In this document: positions 7,628 through 17,135 of the stretch, one piece after another
Layout of the letters: every line of letters begins with the position of its first letter
Position numbering within the stretch: position 1 is the first letter of the stretch
NCBI GenBank assembly: GCA_937995825.1
Contig: CALKJO010000002.1
Coordinates: forward strand, 62,001-126,000
Length of the DNA stretch: 64,000 nucleotides
Reading direction: 5' to 3'
Source of the DNA: an uncultured Anaerolineae bacterium
Lineage (GTDB): Bacteria; Chloroflexota; Anaerolineae; Aggregatilineales; Phototrophicaceae
Translations under genes and position numbers: made by a program
Notes under the pieces: generated by a model
Databases searched by the model: none
Told to the model about the DNA's origin: nothing
Seen by the model: only the letters and a program-made list of their open reading frames with translations

Positions 7628-9658
7628 CTACTCGATCAGAAAGTCGCCGATGAACAGACGTGTTCCGCGCGGAGTCGGCGGATCGCCTTCAAAGACCTCC
7701 AGGCGGCGCTGATCGTCGGCGCGATACGCGCCTGTGGAGACCAGATAGCGCCCCGCGCCAATCGTCCAGGGGAGCTGAATATAGGCAGTATGCACGACGA
7801 CATCGCGCGGGCGCAGCGTCGCCGGCAGCACGCCAATCGTATCCGACTGCGCCGCCGGCGCGGCGGCGGGGTCTGCCAGAACATGGGTGAAGAACGTCAG
7901 ATCGGGCGGAATCACCCCATCGATGCGCCAGTATGTGACCACCGGGACGACATCGCCCGGGCGGTGCGTCTCGCCCCACGAGCGATCATAGCCGAGGAAG
8001 GTCACATTGTCACCCAGGCGCAGCGGCGGCGCGGCGATCGGGCTATCGCCCGGCGCTTCCGGCGCAAAGCCGACGGGCGCGGTGGTGATGAATGCTCCGA
8101 TGCGCGCCGCCAGCGTCTCCGCTGTATCCAATCGGACGACCGCATCGGTCACGTCGGCGCTTAACGGCATGAAGTCGCCCCCCTCCAGCCATTCGCGCGC
8201 AAAGGGAGTCACCCGCTCCAAGCCGCCGGCTTGGAGCAGGATGAGCTGACCGCGCTCGCCGCCCTCCGGCAGCACCAGCGTCATGCCGCAGTCGGCGTAG
8301 CGCAGAAAATCGGGCGAGCGGTGAATCATGAGCGCGACGCGCTGCGCTTCCGTCAGCGGCTCCAGTCCGCTGGAAGCGTGCAGCCGCCGCACGCACATGA
8401 CAGTGGGCATGGTCTCGACGGTGCGATCCAGATGGCGCGCGATCTCGCCGAGGCGGGCATTGTGGACTTCGCGCACAAGCGGGTCTGCGGGGTAGTGGGT
8501 GAACAGGTCGCGCCCCGTCCAGATCAAATTGAAGCCGAGCAGCCCCACCAAGCCGATCACCCCAAAAGGCAGGCGAATGCGCGCAGGCAGGCTGTTGATC
8601 AGCGTCGTCACGCCCACGCCGAACAGCAGCGCCAGCACGGGCAGGACTGCGGCGAAGCGAGGGAAGTTTGGGCTGTCCGGCGTGACCATCGCGACCGGCA
8701 GCAGCACCGCAAATGCCAGCAGCGTCAGCACGAAGCGCGGCTGCCGCCAGAAGCGCAGCGCCGCCGCCAGCCCGATCAGGATCAAAATGCCGCTGATCAG
8801 GTCGAACATCGGACGACCGGGCAGGTTGTATTCGACGCTTGAGTCGCCGACAAAGATCAAGCCGCCCAGCGCGCGCAGGATCGAGTCGAGGGTCCAGCCG
8901 CCGTCGAAGACGCGCCGTCCGCCGCTCAGGATGGGATTGCCGAGGACAGCGATCAGATAGGGCATCGCGATCACGATCAGGATGACGACCGCAAACCAAG
9001 TGTAGCTCAGCGTGCGCCGCGACAGCGGACGCCGTCCGGGCAGTCCGCGTGCTAGGACGATGACGACGACGAAGCCCAGCGCCATCAGCGCCGCCGGATA
9101 TGCCGCCGGATGCAGATAGAAGCCCAAGCCCAGCAGCGCGCCGAGCGCGGCAAAGGCGGTGGTCTTTGGCTCATGGCGCGTCCGCAGCCCATAAACGGGA
9201 AAGGAGCGCGCCAGCGCCAGCAGGAGCGCGGTGATAAAGAGCGGCACGAGCGAGTCCGGGCTGAGGCTGCGCGCCAGCAGCGCCGGAAACAGGCTCAGGC
9301 TGAGCAGCCCCGCCGCCATCAAGCCCGCCAGCGCGCCGAACAAGCGCTTGCCGAGCGCGTAGAGCATGGCAATCGTGACGAACCCCGCCAGCACGCCGAC
9401 CATCCGGTAGCCGATCACGCCGCCGCCGATGACGCTGGTCACCGCAGCGCTGATCGCCGAATACAGCCCTTCGTAGCCTGCGCCGCCGATGTCGTAAAAG
9501 ACCTCAATTCGCCCGCGCCGCGCCGTCTCGATCAGGCGAATCTCAGTGACTTCATCGGGGTGCAGGCCTGGCGGCACGCCGGTCAGGTTCTCCATGCGCC
9601 AGATCGCCGCGCCGAGCAGCACCAGCACCACCAGAAAATAGCTTAAACGGTCAGACAA
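7628..9658 (-). CDS. GT39-like polytopic membrane glycosyltransferase
   Basis: A 676-residue integral membrane protein with about a dozen hydrophobic helices over the first 400 residues and a soluble C-terminal part. The extracytoplasmic GVPPGLHPDEVTE after the first helix is the acidic loop typical of GT39/ArnT/PMT enzymes, which use polyprenyl-phosphate sugars. The C-terminal 130 residues (LRLGDNVTFLGYDRSW ... PGDVVPVVTYWR) form a beta-rich module that I associate with membrane proteins of this type from Chloroflexota. The TTG start at 9658 is supported by a GAGGA sequence about 6 nt upstream. It lies 13 bp after the CopD-like gene and 6 bp before rnz. The acceptor is unknown. Confidence 0.8.
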   Translation of the reverse strand: MSDRLSYFLVVLVLLGAAIWRMENLTGVPPGLHPDEVTEIRLIETARRGRIEVFYDIGGAGYEGLYSAISAAVTSVIGGGVIGYRMVGVLAGFVTIAMLYALGKRLFGALAGLMAAGLLSLSLFPALLARSLSPDSLVPLFITALLLALARSFPVYGLRTRHEPKTTAFAALGALLGLGFYLHPAAYPAALMALGFVVVIVLARGLPGRRPLSRRTLSYTWFAVVILIVIAMPYLIAVLGNPILSGGRRVFDGGWTLDSILRALGGLIFVGDSSVEYNLPGRPMFDLISGILILIGLAAALRFWRQPRFVLTLLAFAVLLPVAMVTPDSPNFPRFAAVLPVLALLFGVGVTTLINSLPARIRLPFGVIGLVGLLGFNLIWTGRDLFTHYPADPLVREVHNARLGEIARHLDRTVETMPTVMCVRRLHASSGLEPLTEAQRVALMIHRSPDFLRYADCGMTLVLPEGGERGQLILLQAGGLERVTPFAREWLEGGDFMPLSADVTDAVVRLDTAETLAARIGAFITTAPVGFAPEAPGDSPIAAPPLRLGDNVTFLGYDRSWGETHRPGDVVPVVTYWRIDGVIPPDLTFFTHVLADPAAAPAAQSDTIGVLPATLRPRDVVVHTAYIQLPWTIGAGRYLVSTGAYRADDQRRLEVFEGDPPTPRGTRLFIGDFLIE

Positions 9659-9671
9659 TCGCTGTCCTCAT

Positions 9672-10193
9672 TCAGATCGCCGTCGCCCACGCCGTGAACG
9701 CCAGCGTCAGCGCCGCCAGGATCAAATTGATGCGGGTCAGCCAGACCTCACGCCGATGCAGCCGCGCCATGTCCGCCGCGGCGCGCGCCTGCGCCGCCTC
9801 AGTGCCTTTGGACTGGATCAGCGCGGCGCGCTCCAACGCCGGCATGATGCCAAACTGGATCGCCAGCCCGCAGACGAACATCCCGCCGACAGCAACATGC
9901 TTGAGCAGGATCGCCTGCGCCCATGCGTTGTCGAATTGTAACATGCCATCATAGTTTTCATCACCTGCCATCTGCGTCAAGCCGGTGACGACCAGCACGA
10001 CCAGGCTGAAATGGGTCAGCGGTAGAAAGCGCTTGCGCAGACGCGCGCGCAGCCCTTCGAGGGCGGGATCGTCTCCGAGGACGCGGCGCGCCTCCGGCAT
10101 GACCAGCAGCGCCAGAATCACTAGCCCACCCACCCACACGACGGTTGCAATCAAATGAAAGAAGTAGCTAAGCGCAAGGATCAACTGGGACAA
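9672..10193 (-). CDS. Small CopD-like integral membrane protein
   Basis: A 173-residue protein with four predicted transmembrane segments (about 5-30, 58-75, 92-115 and 150-171). The first helix, FFHLIATVVWVGGLV, is typical of the CopD / copper-resistance D superfamily, where a helix-embedded His is conserved. The function could be metal- or heme-related but cannot be read from sequence alone. The TTG start at 10193 has GGAGG 9 nt upstream and overlaps the end of the hydrolase-like gene by 26 bp. It lies inside the minus-strand block between extracellular hydrolase-like genes and a GT39 protein. Confidence 0.72.
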   Translation of the reverse strand: MSQLILALSYFFHLIATVVWVGGLVILALLVMPEARRVLGDDPALEGLRARLRKRFLPLTHFSLVVLVVTGLTQMAGDENYDGMLQFDNAWAQAILLKHVAVGGMFVCGLAIQFGIMPALERAALIQSKGTEAAQARAAADMARLHRREVWLTRINLILAALTLAFTAWATAI

Positions 10194-11376
10194 GACCTAA
10201 TGCCTCCGGGCTTCCAGGATCGCGTTCGGGAATCAGGCGCGCACCGCAGACCTTCGCCATGTTCGCCAGAGCGATGAATGCCGGCAAGGTCGCCCCGTTC
10301 GGACGGGTGATGCTCCACCAGTATTCCTCATCGTTCTCCGTCCAGTTCGGGTCAGCCAGATAGATCATCGACATCAGCCCGACCCACGGCTGCCAGTGCG
10401 CGGCGGCATACTGATAGGCGCGCACCAGATAATCCGCCTGTGTCGTCTCATCGACCGCGAACCAGGTGTATTCGGGATGGATCGGGTCGGTCGTCCAGCC
10501 CATCTCCAGGATGGCAGCCTGGCGCGCCGCATCGCCGTTGCGGATCATGATCCGCCGCATGTCCTCCACCCGTCGGAAAGTGAAGAAGCGCTGCGAGCCG
10601 TTCGCCTCGGCTTCATCCGGGCTGACCTCCGGCGGATGATTGTACCCCGGCGCGTTCAACCCGACGACATCGATAAACTGCGCAAAACCGGCATCGTACA
10701 GCTGCTGCAAAAATACATCGTCCGGCGTTGCTTCCGCATCGTGCGTGCCAGTTGGAGCGAGACCGGCGCTGATCAGGATGGCATGTCGATCATGCTGGCG
10801 GATGGCGCGGCTGCACGCCGCCAGCAGCGCAACATAGCCCCCTGCATCCGGCGTCCGCCCGCCCCATTCGCGCGCCAGATTCGGCTCATTCCAGATTTGA
10901 TAGGCGGCGATCCGCCCGCGATAGCGCTCAGCCAGCGCGCCGCAGTAACGCGCAAACAGCGCAAGATCGTCCGGAGGGGCATCGATGAAGCCGCCAGTTT
11001 TGCGCGCGCCGAGCGCTGGATGCGTCCAGTCGGGCGCGTCGGACAGCCGCGCCACCAGCCGCAGACCGCGCCGCTCGACTTCATCGATGATGGCATCGGC
11101 GCGTTCGAAGATGAAATGTCCCTCGAACGGCTCGATGTCCTCCCACGCAAACGTCTGCTTGACATGGGAGAAAACCATCAGCCGCACCCAGTCGAGATCG
11201 CGCCCGGCGTAGCCGTGATCCCACCATAAAAACGCCTGAATGCCGTAGGTGATCGAGGGGAAAGGCGGATCCGTGACGTGATAGCGCATGAGCGCGTCCG
11301 CGCTGGAGCGCGGCATAGACAGCGCGGCGGCGCAGAACGCGATCCACACCGCCGCCCGCAGGATCGATTGAATCAA
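10168..11376 (-). CDS. Exported glycoside hydrolase-like protein, clan GH-A (copy 4 of 4)
   Basis: A 402-residue protein with an N-terminal signal sequence (MIQSILRAAVWIAFCAAAL) and a TIM-barrel hydrolase-like domain. YQIWNEPNLAREWGG supplies the acid/base Glu (about E164), and AILEMGWTTDP the expected nucleophile (about E291), the GH5/GH39-like clan A pattern. LISAGLAPTGTHD and VVGLNAPGYNHPPE are shared blocks with the next three genes. The TTG at 11376 is chosen because it overlaps the preceding stop (TTGA) and begins right at the signal peptide; a further upstream start would run 145 bp into the neighbouring gene. It is the most divergent of the four tandem paralogues. Substrate unknown, probably a surface or environmental polysaccharide. 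Confidence 0.8.
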   Translation of the reverse strand: MIQSILRAAVWIAFCAAALSMPRSSADALMRYHVTDPPFPSITYGIQAFLWWDHGYAGRDLDWVRLMVFSHVKQTFAWEDIEPFEGHFIFERADAIIDEVERRGLRLVARLSDAPDWTHPALGARKTGGFIDAPPDDLALFARYCGALAERYRGRIAAYQIWNEPNLAREWGGRTPDAGGYVALLAACSRAIRQHDRHAILISAGLAPTGTHDAEATPDDVFLQQLYDAGFAQFIDVVGLNAPGYNHPPEVSPDEAEANGSQRFFTFRRVEDMRRIMIRNGDAARQAAILEMGWTTDPIHPEYTWFAVDETTQADYLVRAYQYAAAHWQPWVGLMSMIYLADPNWTENDEEYWWSITRPNGATLPAFIALANMAKVCGARLIPERDPGSPEALGLVPVDPCA

Positions 11377-12839
11377 TTCAAGGCTGCCTCGTATTCCCGA
11401 TTCCAGTCGCGCACGGCGTCGAACACCGGACGGAACACAAAGCCGGGTCCAATGATCGAATAGGCGGCATTGTCGTTGTCCGACGCCCATCCCGCCTGCG
11501 CGCCATAGTTGAGATTCCACAGGATCGCCAGCCGCACAGCGTCCGAGTCGCGCATGAAATCCAGCGCCAGCACCGTGTAATCGCGCTGATCGTCCAGCGA
11601 ATTATCGGCGGCAAACTCAAACCCCGGCGGGTAGCCATCCAGCCCGTCAGCGCTCGCCCAGCCAAATTCGGTCACGCACAGCTTTTGCCGACCGCCCGCC
11701 AGCGCGATCTTGCTGGCGTAAGCCTGAAGCGTGCTGCGGAAGCTCCAACTGTGATGGGGATTGTCAAACGGACCTCGGAAGATGGCATTCGGATTATCCG
11801 GCACGGCGTCCCAGGTGTACGCGGGGCTGACGTTGATGCCGTTGTGATGCGCGCCGACGCAGTCGGCGTAATTCAGCATGCCGGCGGCGATCAGTTGATC
11901 CATGTAGACGAAATCGTCCCAGGCGGTCACGCCGTCGCTGACGCCGGTCGGCGCGAGCGCGCCGCTGATCACCATCACATGCGGATCGACGGTTTTGATC
12001 GCAGTATAGGCGACGCGCAGCAGCCCGACATAATCCTCTGCGCGCAGTCCGTTGACCGAAGTCCATTCGCGGTCGAGATTCTGCTCATTCCAGACCTCCA
12101 CCGCGTGGATCATCCCAGGATAACGCCGCAGCAGCGCCGCCAAAAAATCGCCGTAGTGCTGCGGATCAGCCGGCGGACCCGTCCGCGTCAGATCGACACC
12201 GGGCTCGCGCGCCCAATCCGGCGCGGTCACCACCGAGACCAGCACCCGCAGCCCTTGATCGCGCGCGGCGGGCAGGTAGGTATCGGTCACGAACCAATCG
12301 TAGACATCCGGCTGCGGCTCGATATCGCGCCAGCGCACCTGCATCTTGACCCAATTCACGCTGAGCTGATTGGCGGCGACATTCATCCACTGCGCCATGT
12401 TGTCATAGCTGACCTGCACCTGCACGCCCAGCTCAAAACGGTTGACCTCCAGCGGGCGCGGCGTCGCAGCGGCAGCAGATCGCGCCGCTGCCTCAGCGGT
12501 TGGGGTGAGCTGATCAGCGGCGTTCAGCGCTTGCGCGGTCGCGGTCAGAGCAGCGAACTGCGCATCGGCGGTGGCGCGCACCTGAGTCGCCAGCACGAGC
12601 GCGGCATTGGCGGTCGCCACGCTTGGATCGAGGGCGAAGGGATTGGTCGGATCGGGCAGCGAGACATCGCGCAGATCGAGCGCGCCGCGCCCGCTCATCG
12701 GATCGAAAGTGTCGTAGGTGATGAAGATGGCGATAAAAGTCGCTGCTGCGACGGCAATCGTCAGTCCCGTCCAGATCAGGACAAAGCTGCGCACATGCCG
12801 CTGAAAGCGCCTTTTGGAATTGGTTGCCATGATGCTCAT
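11373..12839 (-). CDS. Membrane-anchored glycoside hydrolase-like protein, clan GH-A (copy 3 of 4)
   Basis: A 488-residue protein with a basic N-terminus, one transmembrane anchor (about 18-40), an Ala/Thr-rich spacer (70-130) that looks helical, and a hydrolase-like barrel from about 135. VEVWNEQNLDREW carries the acid/base Glu (about E252) and CVTEFGWASADG the nucleophile (about E391). ISGALAPTGV, VGAHHNGINVSP and AILWNLNYG are blocks shared with the other copies. WNEQN differs from the WNEPN of its sisters. The start overlaps the upstream stop by ATGA, and its own stop overlaps the next start by TTGA, so the cluster is translationally coupled. Confidence 0.82.
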   Translation of the reverse strand: MSIMATNSKRRFQRHVRSFVLIWTGLTIAVAAATFIAIFITYDTFDPMSGRGALDLRDVSLPDPTNPFALDPSVATANAALVLATQVRATADAQFAALTATAQALNAADQLTPTAEAAARSAAAATPRPLEVNRFELGVQVQVSYDNMAQWMNVAANQLSVNWVKMQVRWRDIEPQPDVYDWFVTDTYLPAARDQGLRVLVSVVTAPDWAREPGVDLTRTGPPADPQHYGDFLAALLRRYPGMIHAVEVWNEQNLDREWTSVNGLRAEDYVGLLRVAYTAIKTVDPHVMVISGALAPTGVSDGVTAWDDFVYMDQLIAAGMLNYADCVGAHHNGINVSPAYTWDAVPDNPNAIFRGPFDNPHHSWSFRSTLQAYASKIALAGGRQKLCVTEFGWASADGLDGYPPGFEFAADNSLDDQRDYTVLALDFMRDSDAVRLAILWNLNYGAQAGWASDNDNAAYSIIGPGFVFRPVFDAVRDWNREYEAALN

Positions 12840-15736
12840 CTCGCTCCCGCCAGCGCCTCACACGCCGGACAGCCGCCCCCAGGACGAATCATCGCGTAGC
12901 CCGCCTGAGGGTCTGACCCATACAAGGTGAAATCGACATTCCAGACGATCATCAGCCGAACGCGCCCGCTCTGCGACGCCAGCGCCGCCGCCTCCGCCAG
13001 CCACGCCGCCTGCTGCGCCACCGTGACATTCTGCGCCCAGGCAAAGTAGCTCGGCAGACCGCCGTAGCCTTCGGCGGTCAGATAGCCCAGTTCGGTGAAG
13101 CAGATCGGGCGCACCCCGCCGACGATGCTCCAGTAGGTGTCGAGCATCCCGTGGAAATAGCGCGTGTAGTAGCCATCGCGAGGATCGCCGCCGCGCTGCG
13201 ATGGCGCGACGATGCCCTCATTGTAGTGCGCGCCGACGCAGTCCATGTAATTCAAGCCGCCCGCTGCCACCACTTCGCGCAGCCAGCGATCATCATTCAT
13301 CACCTGACCCGGATAAGCGGCTTCTGCGCCGGTCGGCGCGGGCGCGGCGCTGATCACCATCACGCCGCTGTTGGTGCTTTTGATCGCCTGATACGACAGG
13401 CGCAGCAGCTCAGCGTACATCGTCCCGCTGAGCTGCCCCCGCGGCCATTCGCGGTCGATGTTCGGCTCATTCCAGATTTCGATAGCGTCGGGTCCATAGC
13501 CCGCCACACCGCCGACGAACGACGCAAACGCCTGCATATAACCCGCGCCCCCTGCCGCCAGGTCAGCCGGACTGCCAACCACGCCGATCAGCACTTTGAA
13601 GCCTCGGCTGTGTGCGGCGCTGATCATGCCCGATGCCGCCGCCGGACTCATGCCGGGGCTGAAGCGGAGCTGCTCTTTCATCCAGGTCATGCCCGCGCTG
13701 CGCATCGCCCCCGCCGCCACATCGCTGCTGGTGCTGGTGACATGACCGCCGTATTCAAAACTGCCGACCGCGATGCTGCCCGCGACCGGGCGCACCGCCG
13801 CGCTCGGCGGCTGCATCGGCGACTGCGGATTCTGCGCGGCGGCAACCGCCTGCGGCGGCGCGGGGATGGTTGGCGCGGGAGTCGGGGTTGGGGTCGAAGT
13901 CGGCGGCGGAGTCGGCGTCAGCGTCGGCGCAAAGACCGCCAATGCCGCCCCGCCCCGCCGCGTCACCGCTTGATCGCCCGCCAGCACCTCCACATTGACC
14001 GCGTAGTTGCCATCGGGCGCATCGAGCGTGGCGATCAGCGGCTCATTCAGCCCGGTGGTGACCTGATCGATCACGCTGCTTGAACTCTGAATCGTCCAGC
14101 GCAGCGCAAACGCGCTCTCGCCCGCCTGAAACGGGATGCCGGCGCGAAAATCGCGAATCGCGCCGTAAATGCCCACTGCCACGCCCGGATCGAGCAGATC
14201 GCGCAGCGCCACGCCGCCCAGTCCAAACGGCACAACCCGATCCATCCGGTAGCGCAGCGCCTCCGGCGTCGTCAGCCACATGCGCGCGATCACGCCGTCC
14301 GCCTCAAGATATTCGATGTAGGGCTGCCCGGTCGCGCTGTCCGCGCCGGGCTGCGCCGCGAACCCGTCCAGACGCGCTTGAAACACGCTGCCAGGCAGCA
14401 CCGTCCCGCTGCTGGTCGTCTGCGCGTCGATATCGACATCGCCCAGCGCCGCCAGCGCCTGCGCGTAGCCAATCGGCGCGAACTCCGCCGTTCCCGTCGG
14501 CGTGGTGAACTGGCGCACTGACAGCGCCGACAGCCCCAGCAGAATTTTGCTCCGGTCGATCTCGCCCGTCGCCCAGCGAACCAGCGCCTCCACCGGTCGA
14601 TCTGCCCCAGGCGCGAACGCCGACGGGTCAGCGTCCAAATCGATCTGCACGATGTCCGCCGCCATGCCGATAGCGCGGTAGTCGTATGCCCCAGTGTCCC
14701 AGCCGATCTCCGTCGGGCGCGCCGCCGGGATCACCACGCCGAACGGCAGCCCAACAGCATTCATCCGCCGCCCGATCTCGCGGATCAGCGCGGTGTATTC
14801 GTCACGCGCCTGAATCGGCAGCCCGCGATAGTCGATCAGCACGCCGTCATAGCCCTGCGAGGCGAACGCGGCGATCTGGAGCGCGTGTTCGGCGCGCAGC
14901 GCAGGATTGGCGATGATCGCGCTGACCGTCGCCGGATCGATGGCGCGAGGATCAAGGTAATTGCGTATCACCGGCATGACGCGGTAAGCGGCATCGAGCG
15001 AGAAGCCCGCCGCCAGCCCGCCCGTCAGCCGCCCATCGACCGTCGGCTGCAAACCCGCCGGCGCGACGATGGTCGCTGTCTGCGCGGCGTCGTCGCTGAG
15101 CGCGCGCATCACATCAACGGTCACCAGCACGCGCGGCTGAGTCGTCGGCGCGGACTCGAACAGGGCGACATGTTTGGGCGGCTGGCTGAGCGCCGTCAGC
15201 AGCAGTCCGCCCGCCGGCTGCGCTGGGATGAAGCGCCAGACGCGCTCGCCTTCGCTCCAGCCGTACACGCCTACGCGGTCGAGCGCGCCGGATGGCTGCG
15301 GCAGGCTGAGCGTCAGTTCGCGCGGCGGCATGCCGTCCAGATGCAGCGTGTAAACCGGACTCAGCGGCGTCAGCGACGAAGGGACTGCCGCCCGCGCCGC
15401 CGGAATCCACGCGCCCGCCGCCGCATCGCCTGCCGCGAAGCGCTCCAGCGGCACAGACTCCAGCGCTGCGCTGAAATTGCGCCCAAAATCGCTGCCGTAA
15501 ACCGCCAGCGTCAGCCCATCATGCGTGATCGCGTTCGCCTGTGGCGAGAGCGCGGCGTAGCGCGGTCCCAACAGCCGATCCGCCAGCCGAAACGGTGGCA
15601 GGAACAAGCCAACCACGATCAGCGCCGCCGCCACCAGCACGGACAGCGTCCCGACGATCCAGCAGCCGATCCCGCCTGCGCGCTCGTCATGCGCATCTTC
15701 GGGATACGGCTCATAAGCATTGTGTGGTGCTGCCAT
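12836..15736 (-). CDS. 966-residue membrane-anchored fusion: GH18-like degenerate domain plus clan GH-A domain (copy 2 of 4)
   Basis: The protein has a short cytoplasmic tail, one transmembrane helix (about 27-48), a beta-rich region, a GH18-like barrel (roughly 240-560), a TPTP-type linker around 630-650 and a C-terminal clan A hydrolase-like domain. The GH18-like part resembles spore-germination YaaH-type domains (AFASQGYDGVLIDYRGLP, FGVVIPA, IVQIDLD). The chitinase motif DxxDxDxE is replaced by DGVLIDYR, so the catalytic Glu is missing and this domain is probably a binding module. The C-terminal domain keeps EIWNEPNIDREW and CFTELGYLTAEG, both catalytic Glu. It ends with a CPACEAL motif shared with copy 1. 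The start is 9 bp downstream of copy 1. Confidence 0.8.
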   Translation of the reverse strand: MAAPHNAYEPYPEDAHDERAGGIGCWIVGTLSVLVAAALIVVGLFLPPFRLADRLLGPRYAALSPQANAITHDGLTLAVYGSDFGRNFSAALESVPLERFAAGDAAAGAWIPAARAAVPSSLTPLSPVYTLHLDGMPPRELTLSLPQPSGALDRVGVYGWSEGERVWRFIPAQPAGGLLLTALSQPPKHVALFESAPTTQPRVLVTVDVMRALSDDAAQTATIVAPAGLQPTVDGRLTGGLAAGFSLDAAYRVMPVIRNYLDPRAIDPATVSAIIANPALRAEHALQIAAFASQGYDGVLIDYRGLPIQARDEYTALIREIGRRMNAVGLPFGVVIPAARPTEIGWDTGAYDYRAIGMAADIVQIDLDADPSAFAPGADRPVEALVRWATGEIDRSKILLGLSALSVRQFTTPTGTAEFAPIGYAQALAALGDVDIDAQTTSSGTVLPGSVFQARLDGFAAQPGADSATGQPYIEYLEADGVIARMWLTTPEALRYRMDRVVPFGLGGVALRDLLDPGVAVGIYGAIRDFRAGIPFQAGESAFALRWTIQSSSSVIDQVTTGLNEPLIATLDAPDGNYAVNVEVLAGDQAVTRRGGAALAVFAPTLTPTPPPTSTPTPTPAPTIPAPPQAVAAAQNPQSPMQPPSAAVRPVAGSIAVGSFEYGGHVTSTSSDVAAGAMRSAGMTWMKEQLRFSPGMSPAAASGMISAAHSRGFKVLIGVVGSPADLAAGGAGYMQAFASFVGGVAGYGPDAIEIWNEPNIDREWPRGQLSGTMYAELLRLSYQAIKSTNSGVMVISAAPAPTGAEAAYPGQVMNDDRWLREVVAAGGLNYMDCVGAHYNEGIVAPSQRGGDPRDGYYTRYFHGMLDTYWSIVGGVRPICFTELGYLTAEGYGGLPSYFAWAQNVTVAQQAAWLAEAAALASQSGRVRLMIVWNVDFTLYGSDPQAGYAMIRPGGGCPACEALAGAR

Positions 15737-15745
15737 TGTTTGGGG

Positions 15746-17089
15746 TTATCTCGATAACGCATCACATGCCGGGCAGGCGCCGCCCGGACGGATGATCGCG
15801 TAGCCCGCCATCGGGTCAGCGCCGTATTCGGTGAAATCGACATTCCAGATGATCAGCAGCCGCACGCGCCGGCTTTGCGCCGCCAGCGCGACCACCTGAT
15901 CGAGCCATGCCGCCTGCTGCGCCACCGTGACGTTTTCCGCCCATCCGAACGCGCCCGGCAGGGGACCTAAGCCCTCCGGCGATAGATAGCCCAGCTCCGT
16001 GAAACAGAGTGGACGCGCACCCCGGAAGGCATTCCAATAGGTATCGACCATGCCGCCATAATAGCGGCTGTAAAAGCTGGACGATCCGCGTGGATCGCCG
16101 CTGCGCGCCGTCGGCGGCAGGATGCCCTCGTTGTAGTGCAGCCCGATGCAGTCCATGGAGTTCGCCGCGCCTGCCGCTGCCATCCGCTGAATGAATGGCG
16201 CATCGTCGCAGCCGACATTCGAGCAGCCGCCGAAGAATCCGGTCGGGGCGGGCGCGCCGCTGATCACCAGCGTGCTGGGATTTGCCGCCTTGATCGCGTT
16301 GTAAGCGCGGCGCAGCATCTCGGTGTAGCGCTCCGGGCTGATCTGCCCCGCTGCCCATTCGCGGTCGATATTCGGCTCATTCCAGACTTCAATCGCGTCC
16401 GCGCCCTGCGCCGCCATGCTGGCAAGCTGCGCAGCATACTCATTCAGGTAATTGTCATCGCCAACGCGCCCAGCTTCCCCAACCACGCCCAACAAAATCC
16501 GAAAGCCGCGGCGGTGCGCTTCATTGATGGCGGGCGCGGCATTCTGGTTGGCGAAAAGCTGGCGCTTGACCCAGGTCATGCCAGCGCGGCGCATCTGCTG
16601 CGCGGCGTAGTCGCTGAAGCCCGCCACATGTCCGCCGATCTCGAACCCGCGAGCCAGGCGCGTCGGGACATGGACGGCGGGCGCGACCGCTGGCGCTGCT
16701 TCAAGCGGCACGCTTTCAGCCGGCGCAGACTCCGCTGGTGCTGTACTGATGGTCGCGGGCGGCGCTTGGAGCGTGAACGGTGTATCCACCCAGACACCGG
16801 GCAGCGCCGCAATCGCATCTGCCGACACCGCAACCGCTGACTCGACCAGCCACCCGATCTGCCCATCCTGTGTGATCCCGCGCACCCAGCCGCCGCCCGG
16901 CGCACGCCCATCCAGCCGCACCGCCGCGCCTGCCGCCACCTCCGCAATAACGCGCCAGTCTGTCCCTGGACCTGTCCGCAGCCGGACGCGACCGATGGTT
17001 GTCGTGTCGAGCGCCGCCTGCGCCCATGCCATTGTCGCGAACGCCAGCAGCAGCGCCAGCGCGATCAGAATCAGTCGGGTTGTCTTCAT
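15746..17089 (-). CDS. Secreted SH3b-glycoside hydrolase-like protein, clan GH-A (copy 1 of 4)
   Basis: A 447-residue exported protein: signal peptide 1-24 (cleavage likely after AWA-QA), bacterial SH3 domain 30-90 (VRLRTGPGTDWRVIAEV ... GQIGWL), an Ala/Pro/Glu linker 105-145, then a hydrolase-like barrel. IEVWNEPNIDREW has the acid/base Glu at about E238, and CFTELGYLSPEG the nucleophile at about E365. Strong identity with the C-terminal half of the next gene extends to the last residues (GGACPACDALSR), so one arose from the other by tandem duplication. It is the first gene of the block, with a TACAAT box about 40 nt upstream. SH3b domains in such proteins commonly bind cell wall or surface glycan. 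Confidence 0.85.
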   Translation of the reverse strand: MKTTRLILIALALLLAFATMAWAQAALDTTTIGRVRLRTGPGTDWRVIAEVAAGAAVRLDGRAPGGGWVRGITQDGQIGWLVESAVAVSADAIAALPGVWVDTPFTLQAPPATISTAPAESAPAESVPLEAAPAVAPAVHVPTRLARGFEIGGHVAGFSDYAAQQMRRAGMTWVKRQLFANQNAAPAINEAHRRGFRILLGVVGEAGRVGDDNYLNEYAAQLASMAAQGADAIEVWNEPNIDREWAAGQISPERYTEMLRRAYNAIKAANPSTLVISGAPAPTGFFGGCSNVGCDDAPFIQRMAAAGAANSMDCIGLHYNEGILPPTARSGDPRGSSSFYSRYYGGMVDTYWNAFRGARPLCFTELGYLSPEGLGPLPGAFGWAENVTVAQQAAWLDQVVALAAQSRRVRLLIIWNVDFTEYGADPMAGYAIIRPGGACPACDALSR

Positions 17090-17129
17090 AACGCCTTTTT
17101 GTCATCTCTGCCGACGAACAATGCGAGGC

Positions 17130-17135
17130 ATTGTA
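17130..17135 (-). promoter_or_regulatory. -10 box TACAAT for the hydrolase-like cluster
   Basis: On the minus strand, TTACAATGCC places TACAAT 40 nt upstream of the ATG at 17089, matching the TAYAAT boxes elsewhere in the window. No clear -35 is visible. It would drive the long minus-strand block. Confidence 0.4.

Noticed and set aside
6617..8164. Open reading frame of 515 codons antisense to rnz and the GT39-like gene
   Set aside because: Overlaps the clear rnz and GT39-like genes across their junction; Arg/Gln-rich product with no recognisable domain.
12836..15736. Annotation as an active chitinase (GH18)
   Set aside because: The catalytic Glu of DxxDxDxE is absent; only the fold-level resemblance remains.
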